Positions 51,501 to 60,281 are shown, counted from the stretch's first letter. The stretch is 64,000 nt of DNA from Streptomyces mangrovi (GCF_900114215.1 NZ_FOSG01000024.1:1-64000); one strand, 5' to 3'. Notes: generated from the letters alone by a model not told the origin. Made by a program: numbers and translations.

Positions 51501-53261
51501 ACCGGCCACCTCACCCGCATCACCAACCCCCACGCCACCATCGAACTAGAACGGGACGCCGCCGGCCGCATCACCGCCGAGACGGTCAACGACCGCACCC
51601 TCGCCCACGCCTACGACGCGCTCGGCCGCCGCACCCACCGCCGCACCCCCTCCGGCGCCACCAGCACCCTCACCTACACCCCCCAAGGCCTGACCGCCTA
51701 CGAGACAGGCGAACACACCTTCCACTTCGACCGCGACGCCCTCGGCCGCGAGACCGCCCGAGACCTCGACGGGCGCCTGACCCTCCACCACACCTGGGAC
51801 ACCCTCGGCCGCCTCACCGGCCAGTCCCTGACCACACCCGGCACCGACATCCTGACCCGCACCTTCACCTACCGGGCCGACGGCACCCCCACCGGCATCG
51901 ACGACACCCTCGCCGGCCCCCGTACCCTCACCCTCGACCCCTCCGGCCGCATCACCGCCGTCCAGGCACGCGGCTGGCGGGAAACCTACGCCTACAACGC
52001 AGCCGGCGACCAAACCCACACCACCCTGCCCGCCCAGGCCCCCGGCCAGGACACCGCCGGCCCCCGCACCCAGCAGGGCACCCGCATCACCCGCGCCGGC
52101 CGCACCCACTACCACTACGACCCCGCCGGCCGCCTCATCCGCCGCCAGACCACCACTCTGTCCGGCAAGACCCTCACCTGGCACTTCCACTGGGACGCCG
52201 AAGACCGCCTCACCCACCTCCAAACCCCGGGCGGCACCCACTGGCACTACCGCTACGACGCCCTGGGCCGCCGCACCGCCAAACACCACCTGGACCCCGA
52301 CGGCCGGCTCCTGGAGACCACCACCTACTGCTGGGACGGCGCCCAACTGGCCGAACAGACCACCGGCCCCACCACCCTCACTTGGGACTACACCGGCCTG
52401 CACCCACTGGCCCAACGCGAGACGAAAACCGACACCGACCAGCACGAGATCGACCGGCGCTTCTTCGCGATCGTCGCCCACCTCGACGGCAGCCCCAGCG
52501 AACTCATCGACCCCGACGGCGACATCGCCTGGCGAACACGCAGCACCACCTGGGGTGCCACCCAGTGGAACCGCGACGCCACCGCCTACACCCCGCTGCG
52601 CTACCCCGGCCAGTACTACGACCCCGAAACCGGCCTCCACTACAACCTCAACCGCTACTACGACCCCGCCCTCGGCCGCTACATCACCCCCGACCCCCTC
52701 GGCCTCGCCCCCGCCATCAACCACTACGCCTACGTCCCCAACCCCTTCACCCTGGCCGACCCCCTCGGTCTGGCCGGCTGCGAAGCGGACCCGACCTGGG
52801 GCGGACGCGTCACCTTCACCCGCGACCAGCACGGGCGCCCGTACGAGATGAACGCCACCGTCACCCGGGACATGCTCGACGAAGGCACAGACGCCAGGCA
52901 GTCACTCAGACCTCCCGGCTTCCTCGGCGGCGACTACAACCAGGCACGAGGGCACATCCTGGCCAACATGCTCGGCGGCTCCGGCGACACCCTGGACAAT
53001 CTCTTCACCATCACCCAGAACCCCACCAACAGCCCCGAAATGCGGGACCTCGAACAAGCGATCTACGACGCGGTCAAAAAAGACGGAAAGATCGTCACCT
53101 ACAACGTCTACCTCGAGTACAGCGACGACCAGAAAGACTCCGTACCGAAGTACATCCAGCTCGAAGCCTACGATCAAAAAGGAAAAACGATCGTGGACAC
53201 CAGCCTGGAAAACCCCGCCCACGCACAGCAGCAGCGACACCGCCAAGGACTCCAGCCATGA
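48501..53261 (+). CDS. RHS/YD-repeat polymorphic toxin with C-terminal DNA/RNA non-specific endonuclease
   Basis: 1586 residues from the ATG at 48501 (GAGGGGG upstream). Order: N-terminal WXG100/LXG-like helical domain (1 to about 160, with IGVGWPNVDEDAYRDMAKDL), a hydrophobic segment, a DUF6531 start (CKTDPVDVASGEM, about 400), some 30 YD repeats (YDEAGRLETV, YDALGRRTAKH), then the RHS core end LGRYITPDPLGL and DPLGLAG near 1425. The last 160 residues are the toxin: YNQARGHILANMLGGSGD, then NLFTITQNPTNSPEM, which fits ββα-Me endonucleases of the Endonuclea_NS_2 type. There is no signal peptide; export through a WXG/T7-like route is the usual inference. The immunity gene overlaps its stop. 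Confidence 0.9.
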   Translation: MAVVLPDGVDTILDLIGVGWPNVDEDAYRDMAKDLRDFADDVDEDSHAAHQSMQRLISSGQSEALGALNGYWGKVKDKHLKDLGDAARIFADAMDAAADIIEGRKWVAVGELTACAASAGISLAAAPFTAGLSTLIGAGAIQACRIAVKRAIKEMMDLAVEQIVTAMTEPAAAALENMAAELVVQLASNGLGTQDGVDIAQVGAAGREGFADGVQSGKESLHLASADGPAAGGLPSLGGMLGTLDIDEDEHDRAATKLNSVSTSINGRTTGKLTKAKSSHNRTRGKDDVAQAIDTVADKMMASLEKATKQLGDHMGGALPKGVRGIAGSHKDNDRRTKDSFDKIKVDGGDGRGGQGGKGPGGADRPGSPGSRRGGERPRSLRDASEQPREKAIPLSKRRCKTDPVDVASGEMVLAHTDLALPGVLPLVLRRTHLSSYRWGHWFGPTWASTLDERLEVTDRGTLWAREDGSILAYPALPGEGSEAVWPLEGDRLPLAFAERSVLGEVTYAVTDIRSGITRYFTGSPHQGSLYWLNEIEDRNGNSVHIARSEGGLPTAVTHDGGYRVTLSRDADLDRIADISLHTPNGPTRITAFGYDEAGRLETVTNSSGRPLRFTYDPDGRITSWTDRNDSTYHYVYDTEGRVSRTTGPAGFLSSTFAYQPAGADGHRTTHFTDSTGATTAFRINQAHQVVTETDPLGHTTHFDFDPYDRLLAVTDPLGHTTRFERDEHGNLTAMTAPDGARTTAAYNHLHLPVEITERGGRRTRYTYDDRGNLASTTDPAGARTEYEVNAHGHLTAIRDALGQTTRITPNPVGLPEAVTAPGGATATCVRDAFGRVTVATDALGHTVRQAWTVEGKPAWRELPDGTREEWTWDGEGNLLRHTDRMGRTSTHTHTHFDQPTATRTTDGEYRFAHDTELRLTRVTNAQGLTWHYTYDAAGRLTRETDFDGRTITYEHDPAGRLISRTNAAGQTLTFERDTLGRVTELRHSDGPVSTFTHDETGHLTRITNPHATIELERDAAGRITAETVNDRTLAHAYDALGRRTHRRTPSGATSTLTYTPQGLTAYETGEHTFHFDRDALGRETARDLDGRLTLHHTWDTLGRLTGQSLTTPGTDILTRTFTYRADGTPTGIDDTLAGPRTLTLDPSGRITAVQARGWRETYAYNAAGDQTHTTLPAQAPGQDTAGPRTQQGTRITRAGRTHYHYDPAGRLIRRQTTTLSGKTLTWHFHWDAEDRLTHLQTPGGTHWHYRYDALGRRTAKHHLDPDGRLLETTTYCWDGAQLAEQTTGPTTLTWDYTGLHPLAQRETKTDTDQHEIDRRFFAIVAHLDGSPSELIDPDGDIAWRTRSTTWGATQWNRDATAYTPLRYPGQYYDPETGLHYNLNRYYDPALGRYITPDPLGLAPAINHYAYVPNPFTLADPLGLAGCEADPTWGGRVTFTRDQHGRPYEMNATVTRDMLDEGTDARQSLRPPGFLGGDYNQARGHILANMLGGSGDTLDNLFTITQNPTNSPEMRDLEQAIYDAVKKDGKIVTYNVYLEYSDDQKDSVPKYIQLEAYDQKGKTIVDTSLENPAHAQQQRHRQGLQP

Positions 53262-53938
53262 CCGGCCTCGACAACCTGACCCAGCTCTGCCCCCCGCCCG
53301 CCGACGTCCCGGCCGTGGACTGGCCGACCGTCGAGACCACCCTCGGCCTGCGCCTGCCCGACGACTACAAACACCTGGCCTCCACCTACGGACCCGGCGC
53401 ATTCTGCGACTTCCTCCGCATCTACCACCCCCACGCCCCCACCCCATGGGCCAGCCTCACCGGCCCCATGCCCGCCACCCTGCGCGACCAACTCACCCAG
53501 GACCGCGACCAGGACAGGTTCCCCGTCCCCCACGACCCCCAGGCGCTGTTCGCCATAGGAGTGACCGACAACGGCAACCACCTGTTCTGGATCACCACAC
53601 CCCACACCGCCCCCGATACCTGGCGCATCACCGTCAACCAGCCCCGCGGCCACGACTGGTACACCTACGACGGCTCCCTCACCGACTTCCTCACCGCCGT
53701 CCTCAGCCGGCAAGTCCAGGTCCCCGTCTTCCCCGACGATCTCCTCGACGGCGGAGTCTTCTTCACCCCGGCCCCCACCCAGACCGCCCCCGCACCGGCA
53801 CCGTCCCCCAGCACCGGGCGGCGCATCGACTCCCAAGCGGTACGCGCCTGGGCCCGTGCCAACGGCTACGACCTCCCCGACCGCGGACGCATCCCCGCCA
53901 CCATCCTCCAGGCCTGGGAAGAAGCCCACCCCGCCTGA
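53258..53938 (+). CDS. SMI1/KNR4-family immunity protein with Lsr2-like C-terminal tail
   Basis: 226 residues, ATG overlapping the toxin stop as ATGA. The N-terminal 150 residues are SMI1/KNR4-like (VDWPTVETTLGLRLPDDYK, then LASTYGPGAFCDFLRIY, then WRITVNQP). This superfamily supplies immunity proteins for nuclease toxins. After a Pro/Ala linker the last 37 residues (AVRAWARANGYDLPDRGRIP) match the DNA-binding tail of Lsr2. It should neutralise the endonuclease of the preceding gene. The added Lsr2-type tail could place it on DNA, the substrate it protects. Confidence 0.85.
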   Translation: MTGLDNLTQLCPPPADVPAVDWPTVETTLGLRLPDDYKHLASTYGPGAFCDFLRIYHPHAPTPWASLTGPMPATLRDQLTQDRDQDRFPVPHDPQALFAIGVTDNGNHLFWITTPHTAPDTWRITVNQPRGHDWYTYDGSLTDFLTAVLSRQVQVPVFPDDLLDGGVFFTPAPTQTAPAPAPSPSTGRRIDSQAVRAWARANGYDLPDRGRIPATILQAWEEAHPA

Positions 53939-54186
53939 ACCGCCACACCCCACGCATAAGAACCAGCAGGTGACAGCCTTCGTGGCGCAGCCTTGCAGCC
54001 GCGGACCCGTTTGCCGCCACCGCCGTCGAGTCCCGGGGAACACAGCCCACCGACCAGGCGGCTTCGGGAGAACGAGCGTGTCTTCGAGGTAACCCGGCAG
54101 GCGGAGCGGATCGCAGTTCTTGCCGTGCTCAGGCTGACGGCACTGCCGTCGGCCTCTGCGCGGCCTGTTTAGGAAGGACGGTTGGT

Positions 54187-54729
54187 ATGACCGCGCCCGC
54201 CCTGCCCTGCCCAGACTGCGCCCGTCCCCGCTACTACCAGCCGACCACCGGCCGCGTCGCCTGTGCCACCCCCTGGTGCGCCGCTCTCGGTATCGAGACG
54301 CCGCTGTGGCAGGCACTGACAGTCAGCGGCCAAGCCGAGCCCACCGAGCCCGGGCTGCCCCGTCCCCGCCACCACGGCCTCCCCATCCCCTGGATCACAC
54401 CCCGCTCCCGCGGCCATGTCTACTGGAAAGCCCTGGACGCCCAACGACTCTCGGACGCCCACAACCGATGGCTTTGCCAGGTATGCGGCCTACCCCTGCC
54501 CGAGCAGGCCTGGGTCCTGGTCACCCCCGACGGCGACGTAATCCAAGCCGCACTCCATCACGACTGCCTCACCTCAGCCCTCGAGTACTGCCCCCACCTG
54601 ACCAGCGGCGCCAGCCAGGCCACCCCCCGACACATCACTCGCGACCAGCTCACCACCGACGGCCAACCGCTGAACCAATCCGCCCCCTCTGACCCGCACT
54701 TCCTCCACCAATGGCAGACCACCCCCTGA
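54187..54729 (+). CDS. Zinc-ribbon protein, plasmid-type
   Basis: 180 residues, ATG with AGGAAGG nearby. Cys pairs CPDC (8-11), CATPWC and CQVCGLPLP indicate two zinc ribbons, followed by HHDCLTSALEYCPHL. Such proteins recur on actinobacterial plasmids and integrative elements; function unknown. The end overlaps the start of the next gene by 19 bases. Confidence 0.65.
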   Translation: MTAPALPCPDCARPRYYQPTTGRVACATPWCAALGIETPLWQALTVSGQAEPTEPGLPRPRHHGLPIPWITPRSRGHVYWKALDAQRLSDAHNRWLCQVCGLPLPEQAWVLVTPDGDVIQAALHHDCLTSALEYCPHLTSGASQATPRHITRDQLTTDGQPLNQSAPSDPHFLHQWQTTP

Positions 54730-54930
54730 CCTTGCCCAGCGAATCGGGGCTGGCCCAAGCCTTCACCGGACTCGACCTCCTCGGCCACCGGGATCTTCTC
54801 GACGAAGCGCCGGTGCGGCAGTGGGCCGAAGACGCCGGACACCGACTGGCCGCCCGGGGCCGGGTGACCGGACAACTCTGGCTCGACTACGCCGCCGACC
54901 GGCTCGCCCGGGCATCCGCGGGGCGCGCTG
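54711..54930 (+). pseudogene. Plasmid-type gene interrupted by IS110
   Basis: The first 70 or so residues (LPSESGLAQAFTGLDLLGH, then VRQWAEDAGHRLAARG, then QLWLDYAADRLARAS) have normal composition and overlap the preceding gene. The rest of the open frame to 55175 looks random and runs into the non-coding end of the IS110 element. I place the break near 54930, but the exact junction is uncertain. Confidence 0.5.
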
Positions 54931-56420
54931 GGATGCCGGTCTCCCAAGCAGCGGTCGGCAGCGGTCGTGAGGACTGCCGCGAGCGGGCTTTTCCCGGAGC
55001 CCGCCACCGGTTCAGGCATGAGCGTCTGGCGGCAGGTACTCGGCCTGTCCGCGCCTCTGCGCCACCTCGACATGCTGCGCGCCTCGACCGGGCCGCCCAT
55101 AGCGCGGCCGAGGCGTCGCCCAGTGCGCCGGGATGCTCCTATGGATGTCAAGCCGCGGGAGCGAGGTCGGTTTGAGTGATTCGTTCGGTTGGTGTGCTGG
55201 TCAGGACGCGGTAGACCTCGCGGGCGACGAATCGCTTGAGGCAGCGCATGATGTCCTTCTTCGACAGCCCTTCGGTGGTGCGGCGTTCGACGTAGACACG
55301 GGTGCGTTCGTCGTAGCGCATGCGGACCAGGACGATGGTGTGCAGGGCGTTGTTCGCGGCCCGGTCACCGCCCCGGTTGAGGCGGTGGCGGTGGGTGCGG
55401 CCGGAGGACGCCGGGATCGGCGCGACTCCGGCCAGGTGCGCGAACGCACCCTCCGAGCGCATGCGCTCGGGGTTGTCCCCGGCCGAGGCCAGCAGTTGCC
55501 CGGCGGTCTCGGGCCCGACCCCGAACAGTTCCAGCAGTTGCGGGGCGGCCTGCTCGACCAGCGGGCCGATCTCGGCGTCCAGCTCGGTGATCTCCGCTCC
55601 ATGGCCTGGTGGCGGCGGGCCAGACGCCGCAGCGACGCCCGGGTGGCCGCCAGCGGCCGGGAGAGGTCGTCGCCGGGCCGCAGGCGGGCCAGGGAGCGTA
55701 TGAGTGCGGCCCGGTCCAGGCCCGCGACCTGCTCACGCAGCATGGCCGGGGCACAGACCAGCAGGTTGCGGATCTGGTTCATCGCCTGGGTGCGGGCCTT
55801 GACCGCGCTGCGGCGGGCGACCCGCAGCACCCGTATCGCCTCGACCACGCCGTCCCGGCTCTTCGGGATCCCGGTGGCCCGCCCCGAGGCGACCGCCGTC
55901 GCGGCGGCGTGGGCATCGATCGGGTCGGACCTGCCCTTCGTCCGCCGCGTCTTGCGATCCGGCCGGTCGACATCGACGACCGTGACCCCGGCGGCGGTCA
56001 GGACCCGGGCGAGTTCGGCACCGTAGGCGCCGGTGCCTTCCACGCCCACCGCCGCGAGTGTGCCGTGCGAGCGCATCCAGTCCAGCAGATCCCGGTAACC
56101 GCGGATGGTCGCGGGGAACTCCCGGTCGGCCAGGTGCCGGCCGACCGGGTCGATCACGGCCGCGTGGTGGGTCAGGCCGTGGGTGTCGACTCCGCCGGTG
56201 ATCTCCGGGCCGTCGTGCGTCATGCTGGTCATGTCCGTCCTTGCCGCTTGTCCGAGCCGAGGGCGGCACGCGCCGGTCGGGCGGGTGGACAAGACAGTGA
56301 CGGGGCTTCTGGACCAAGCTCCTATGAGGTCACAGCCGCCCGTCCGGCCGCGTGCATGGCGGTCCCGCCGACGAGCCGACAAATCCCAGACAGGACAGTC
56401 AGCGACGTCAGTCAGAAGGC
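54931..56420 (-). mobile_element. IS110-family element (boundaries approximate)
   Basis: The frame-shifted transposase gene spans 55148-56232 with about 200 bases of non-coding DNA on each side. IS110 elements lack terminal inverted repeats, so the ends cannot be read directly. In this family one non-coding end encodes the bridge RNA that guides insertion. The left edge is inferred from the interrupted gene at 54711. Confidence 0.5.
55148..56232 (-). pseudogene. IS110-family transposase, single-base frameshift
   Basis: The first part (ITGGVDTHGLTHHAAVID, then VGVEGTGAYGAELARVL, then RSDPIDAHAAA) is the RuvC-like DEDD domain. The second part (GVAPIPASSGRTHRHRLNRGG, then ALHTIVLVRMRYD) is the C-terminal Tnp domain with its catalytic serine region. 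The two halves lie in different frames. Near 55598 a GAGCGGAG would read through correctly as GAGGCGGAG, so a single G is missing. The product would be inactive unless this is a sequencing error. Confidence 0.75.
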
Positions 56421-57241
56421 GAGTCAGGCTCATCAGCAGAACCACCAGTCACATAATCACTGTCAGAAGACGTCGCAGGCGCCGTGCCGGCGGCCCGGCC
56501 GCGGGCGTCGACACCGCTTCGCGGCGCAGGCAGGCAGGGCGGCGCTGTGCGGGAAGAAGCCCGTTCGGTGAGCTGCGGGGCCCGGGCGTCGGGATGCCGC
56601 AGTCGCGGGCAGCGGCCGGTGTTGTCTGCTGCCTTTGCATTTTGGTTCCTGGCCGCACGGTGTGGCGGGTGGGCCGGTGTCCCGGTGGGCAGGTGGGAGC
56701 GATGTTCGGCTGGTGTTCGTTGACCAGGAAATCTCCTCCAGTCGCCGTCATGGGCCCGGCAGAGCTCGCTTCCAGCGATCCGGAGCGGAAGTTTTTGCAT
56801 CTGCACGTGCATGCGAGCGGAACGCACCCTTCCGCTTATGGTCTCTTGTCATCCGTTCGAGTGACCTCGGGGGCGGGCGCACGGGCTCCCAGGAAAGAAG
56901 AGACGTGAGCTGCTCCTTCGCGGCCCCATGTCGTAATGCGACCGCCTCATTGCCGCTCCGCGTTCATTCCCCTTCCCTTCGGTGACCGATTTTGACAGCC
57001 TCGGAAACCGTCTGATCGAATTCCAAGCAATTCGCGTCAACAGCGGATAGAGGCAGATGGATGTTTGCGTGACAAAATTCTTTGCATGGGGGGAAACGAC
57101 GTACAGTCGGTAAAAGAGATGGGTAACATCACTCGTGCGCCGCAGCCCCAGGAGTCACCAGGGTTGCCGGCGCATGTAGTTCTGGCCCGGGAGTGTTGCC
57201 GCACCCCCGGGCCTACCGGATCCAAGCAACAAGGAGCAGCA
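56233..57241. other. Long intergenic region with possible bridge RNA and promoter
   Basis: About 1 kb without a convincing gene. The first 190 bases are the upstream non-coding end of the IS110 element and could encode its bridge RNA. Short frames at 56408-56827 lack ribosome sites. From about 56950 to 57110 the DNA is more AT-rich and holds a promoter-like sequence. Confidence 0.45.
56992..57021 (+). promoter_or_regulatory. Candidate promoter upstream of the small membrane protein gene
   Basis: TTGACA at 56992-56997 is followed after 18 bases by TCGAAT (57016-57021) in an AT-rich stretch that stands out locally. It would drive the gene at 57242 with a leader of about 210 bases. The call is from sequence pattern only. 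Confidence 0.35.
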
Positions 57242-57511
57242 GTGCTTGACCCCGTATACCGGGCGGAAGGTATGGGCCTTCCTCCGGGCTCTCGCGAAAT
57301 TACCATTCCCGTGTTTCCGGCTCCACAGTCCAGGGCTGTCTGTGTCTGGGATGTCAAGGTGTGCATGAGCCTTGCCGTCTCGGTCGCCAGCGTTGCCTCG
57401 ATGCTGGTCGCAGGCGCCTACCCGGAGCCCGGGGGAGTGGCGGCCATGGCGGTCATGGCCGGGTTCGCGGCCCGCTCAACGGTGCGCTACCTGCGCATTC
57501 GAGTCCGCTGA
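57242..57511 (+). CDS. Small membrane protein
   Basis: 89 residues from the GTG at 57242 with AAGGAG five bases upstream; the frame extends further upstream but without a better start. The C-terminal half is hydrophobic (MSLAVSVASVASMLVAG, then VAAMAVMAGFAARS) with a basic end (RYLRIRVR), giving one or two membrane helices. It is followed by a strong hairpin. Similar small proteins sit beside transfer and spread genes of Streptomyces plasmids, but the family is not certain. Confidence 0.55.
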   Translation: MLDPVYRAEGMGLPPGSREITIPVFPAPQSRAVCVWDVKVCMSLAVSVASVASMLVAGAYPEPGGVAAMAVMAGFAARSTVRYLRIRVR

Positions 57512-57522
57512 CCTGGTAGGAC

Positions 57523-57564
57523 GGGCGCCCGCGCACTGTGCCAGAGTGCGGTGCGCGGGCACCC
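57523..57564 (+). terminator. Strong hairpin terminator
   Basis: GGGCGCCCGCGCAC (57523-57536) pairs with GTGCGCGGGCACCC (57551-57564), 13 of 14 positions, with a 14-base loop. It starts 12 bases after the stop at 57511. No U-tract, as usual for GC-rich hosts. Confidence 0.65.
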
Positions 57565-57663
57565 GCTGAGGCCGTTGTGGTACGGCGAGGCGCCGCATAA
57601 GCCCGTGGAGTTTCTCCGCTCGGAGCGTGTGCGTTTCTTGCCACCCGGGAGGGAGAAAAGATC

Positions 57664-58761
57664 ATGGGGTCCAGCGCTTCCCGCCTGGGCCGTTGCGCGT
57701 TCTGCGACCGCAAGTTCCAGCAGCGCAGCGGCCCCGGGCGACGCAAAGCGTACTGCGACACGTCCTGCCGGAGGCGCGCCCAGCGCAAACGCGACCGGGA
57801 ACGGCGGATGCCGCCGATGCCGCCGCGGCCGTGGGGGCGGGACGTCGCCGTGGACGTGCACGCCCTGGCCGTCGAGCTGGTCGAGGCCGAGCTGCGGGGG
57901 ACGAACCTGAAGAAAGTGCTGGAGTACGCAGACCAGCTGGAGCGGGAAGTCACCTACTACCGGGCTGCCGCGATCCGTGACGCGCGGGAGAGCGGGCACA
58001 CCTGGGAAGAGATCGCTGCGGCATTCGGGACCGGAGCGGAGACCCTGCGGGCACGGTTCAGTGAGCCACAGCTCAAGCGTCTGTTCGCCCGCAGAGCCAA
58101 GGAACGCCGACCAGGCTGGACCCCCCGCACCGGCCGCCAGCCGAAGACCTCCTCGGCGAAACCACCGCACGCGCCTTCCGCGACGGCCGTCTCACCGTCA
58201 GTACGGCTCGGTGCCGCCTTGTCACATCTGCAGCGCGCCTCTTCGGTGACAGTCGGGGACGCCGCACGGCAAGCCGACCTGTCACCGTCGTATGTGTCAC
58301 GGATCCTGGCCGGAGAACGAATCCCCGCCTGGCCGGTTACGTACATGCTGACGAAGATCTTCGAAGGCAACCCGGAGGAGACGCGGATCCTGTGGGAAGA
58401 CGCCCAGGGGCTCCGGTATCCGTCCCGGCAGGACCAGGACAGCGCCGCCCAGCGCCTGCACGCCGCGCTGCGAGGCCTCCACCTCGCCGCAGGCAGACCA
58501 GGGATCTCGGCGCTGGCGAAGAAGACCTCCCTGCCCGCCAGCCTCGTCAAGGCGACCCTGAACGGAGAGCACGTACCCGACTGGCCCACCACAGCCCGCC
58601 TTACCACCGGCATGACCGCCGACCCCTCCAGCATCAGGCCCCTGTGGGAAGCCGTGCACTACGCCTTCCTGGCCTGCCACGACATCTTCCCCGCCGGCGG
58701 CCTGCCCCGCCCCGCCGCCACCGGCAAGACCGGCGACGGGCCCGGACCGGCTGAACCGTAA
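57664..58761 (+). CDS. Zinc-finger and multi-HTH DNA-binding protein
   Basis: 365 residues, ATG with GGGAGG upstream. The N-terminal finger reads CAFCDRKF ... YCDTSCRRRAQRKRDRER. An HTH near 118-140 (HTWEEIAAAFGTGAETLRARF) and an XRE-like HTH near 200-235 (VGDAARQADLSPSYVSRILAG) follow, then a third related repeat (ISALAKKTSLPASLVKATLNG). This layout is typical of Streptomyces plasmid regulators. Its targets are unknown. It is followed by a sigma-like gene after 49 bases and may be co-transcribed. Confidence 0.7.
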   Translation: MGSSASRLGRCAFCDRKFQQRSGPGRRKAYCDTSCRRRAQRKRDRERRMPPMPPRPWGRDVAVDVHALAVELVEAELRGTNLKKVLEYADQLEREVTYYRAAAIRDARESGHTWEEIAAAFGTGAETLRARFSEPQLKRLFARRAKERRPGWTPRTGRQPKTSSAKPPHAPSATAVSPSVRLGAALSHLQRASSVTVGDAARQADLSPSYVSRILAGERIPAWPVTYMLTKIFEGNPEETRILWEDAQGLRYPSRQDQDSAAQRLHAALRGLHLAAGRPGISALAKKTSLPASLVKATLNGEHVPDWPTTARLTTGMTADPSSIRPLWEAVHYAFLACHDIFPAGGLPRPAATGKTGDGPGPAEP

Positions 58762-58810
58762 ACCCAGCCCCCGGCCCCCTCTTGCGGCAGCCCGGAACCA
58801 GGAAGCGACC

Positions 58811-59308
58811 ATGCCCCTCGCCTCACCGCCGTCCGCCGCCCCCGCCCCTCACCCCCCTTCACCGGCGGTGACCATGAGCCTGGAATACGAAGCCTTCACC
58901 CAGTTCCACCGCGCCCGCTATCTGCGCTACGCCCAAACACGCACCAGCGACCCGGCCGCCGCGGCCCTGGCCGTCGAGGAAGCCTTCAGCGATCTCGCCG
59001 CCATCTGGGGCGAGGTCCTGCGCAGCCCCAACCCGGCAGCCATCGCCTGGCCCGTCCTGCGTCAGGCAGTGGAGCGACGCTCCCCACCGCCGACCGCGGC
59101 AACCGTCTTCCACTTCCTGCCCCCTGGACATGCGGACGCAGTGGTTCTCCACCACGGCCTGGGACTGCCGCTGGCAGAGACAGCAGAACTGATGGGCATC
59201 GACATCTCCGCCCTGCGAGCCCGCCTCGCCGCGTCCGGCCGGCTGCTCGGCACCCAGCCGCCCGGCCCCACCGCAGACGGCGCACCCAGGCGGCGCGGCC
59301 TGCCGTAG
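58811..59308 (+). CDS. ECF sigma-like protein
   Basis: 165 residues, ATG with AGGAAG six bases upstream; an in-frame ATG at 58874 is the alternative. YEAFTQFHRARYLRYAQTRT resembles sigma region 2, and DAVVLHHGLGLPLAETAELMGIDISALRARL resembles region 4.2, but both are abbreviated. It may be a divergent ECF sigma factor or a sigma-derived regulator. Confidence 0.6.
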   Translation: MPLASPPSAAPAPHPPSPAVTMSLEYEAFTQFHRARYLRYAQTRTSDPAAAALAVEEAFSDLAAIWGEVLRSPNPAAIAWPVLRQAVERRSPPPTAATVFHFLPPGHADAVVLHHGLGLPLAETAELMGIDISALRARLAASGRLLGTQPPGPTADGAPRRRGLP

Positions 59309-59462
59309 GCGGTGCGCGGGCGCAGAGTTTCTCTCCGCTAAGAAATAGGAAACATGACCCAGCCGTATCCCCCGAAGGCGGTATGGTTCACCGCGAGCGG
59401 GCTCTTTAGGATGGGGACTCCCCAGAACCGACGGGTTCCCACACGGGGCCGCAGGGGGGCTG

Positions 59463-60281
59463 ATGAACCACGGAGAGAAACTCCACTCCTATGCCATCGA
59501 CGTCACCAGGCCCAGCGTGGCACGCATGTACGACTGGCTGCTGGGCGGAGTCGAGAACTACGCCTCCGACCGCCGAGCATGCCACGAGCTCCTCAAAATC
59601 GCCCCGAGCACCAAAGCGCTGGCACTGAACAACCGCGACTTCCTGCGGCGAGTCGTAAAGGTCCTGGCCCAGGAGTACGGGATCCGGCAGTTCATCGACC
59701 ACGGCTCCGGGCTCCCCACCCAGGACAACGTCCACGAGATAGTCCAACGCATCACCCCGGACGCCCGCGTCGTCTACATCGACAACGACCCCATCGTCCT
59801 GGCCCACGGCCGTACCGTCTTAGAGGAAAACGCCCAGACCGCGGTCGTCAACGCGGACATGCGCGACACCGACAAGATCTTCGACCGCCCCGAGGTCCGC
59901 CGCCTGATCAACCTGGACGAACCGGTGGCAGCCTTGTTCGTCTCGGTGCTCCACTGCATGGACGACGACGACGCCACCACACTGGTGCGCCAGGTCGCCG
60001 ACCGACTCCCCGACGGCAGCCTCATGGTGATCTGCCAACTGGTCAGCGACCGCGCCGATGTCCGCGAAGGCGTCACCCGGCTCATGCAGCAGGTCACCGG
60101 CGACAAGTGGGGCCGAGTCCGCGAGCAGCACGAGGTCGCCGCCTACTTCGAGGGCTTGATCATTGAGGAACCGGGCCTGACCGATGTCACCTACTGGCGC
60201 AACGACGGAAAAATCGCGCACCGGCAGCGCGCGGACGACTGGGTCGAGTGGGGCGGCCTCGGCAGAGTGAGCAGGACCTAG
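59463..60281 (+). CDS. SAM-dependent methyltransferase, DUF574 (SAV_2177) family
   Basis: 272 residues, ATG with AGGGGGG four bases upstream. It starts with the family signature RPSVARMYDWLLGGVENYASDR. The SAM-binding strand is FIDHGSGLPTQDNVHE followed by VVYIDNDP, then ADMRDTDKI and ALFVSVLHCMDD. These enzymes are abundant in Streptomyces and their substrates are mostly unknown. The gene is convergent with an XRE-DUF5753 gene, and the two stop codons share a CTAG. Confidence 0.88.
   Translation: MNHGEKLHSYAIDVTRPSVARMYDWLLGGVENYASDRRACHELLKIAPSTKALALNNRDFLRRVVKVLAQEYGIRQFIDHGSGLPTQDNVHEIVQRITPDARVVYIDNDPIVLAHGRTVLEENAQTAVVNADMRDTDKIFDRPEVRRLINLDEPVAALFVSVLHCMDDDDATTLVRQVADRLPDGSLMVICQLVSDRADVREGVTRLMQQVTGDKWGRVREQHEVAAYFEGLIIEEPGLTDVTYWRNDGKIAHRQRADDWVEWGGLGRVSRT

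Noticed and set aside
49690..52780. Repeated DNA in the RHS region as a CRISPR or tandem-repeat array
   Set aside because: The periodicity comes from YD peptide repeats in one continuous frame. There are no conserved DNA repeats with unique spacers.
51053..53257. Upstream 730 codons of the frame that contains the immunity gene
   Set aside because: Only the part from ATG 53258 has protein-like sequence. The rest is a His/Arg/Pro-rich shadow of the RHS frame.
56408..56827. Minus-strand frames of 139 and 100 residues right of the IS110 element
   Set aside because: No start context, Pro/Arg-rich shadow-like composition and no motif.
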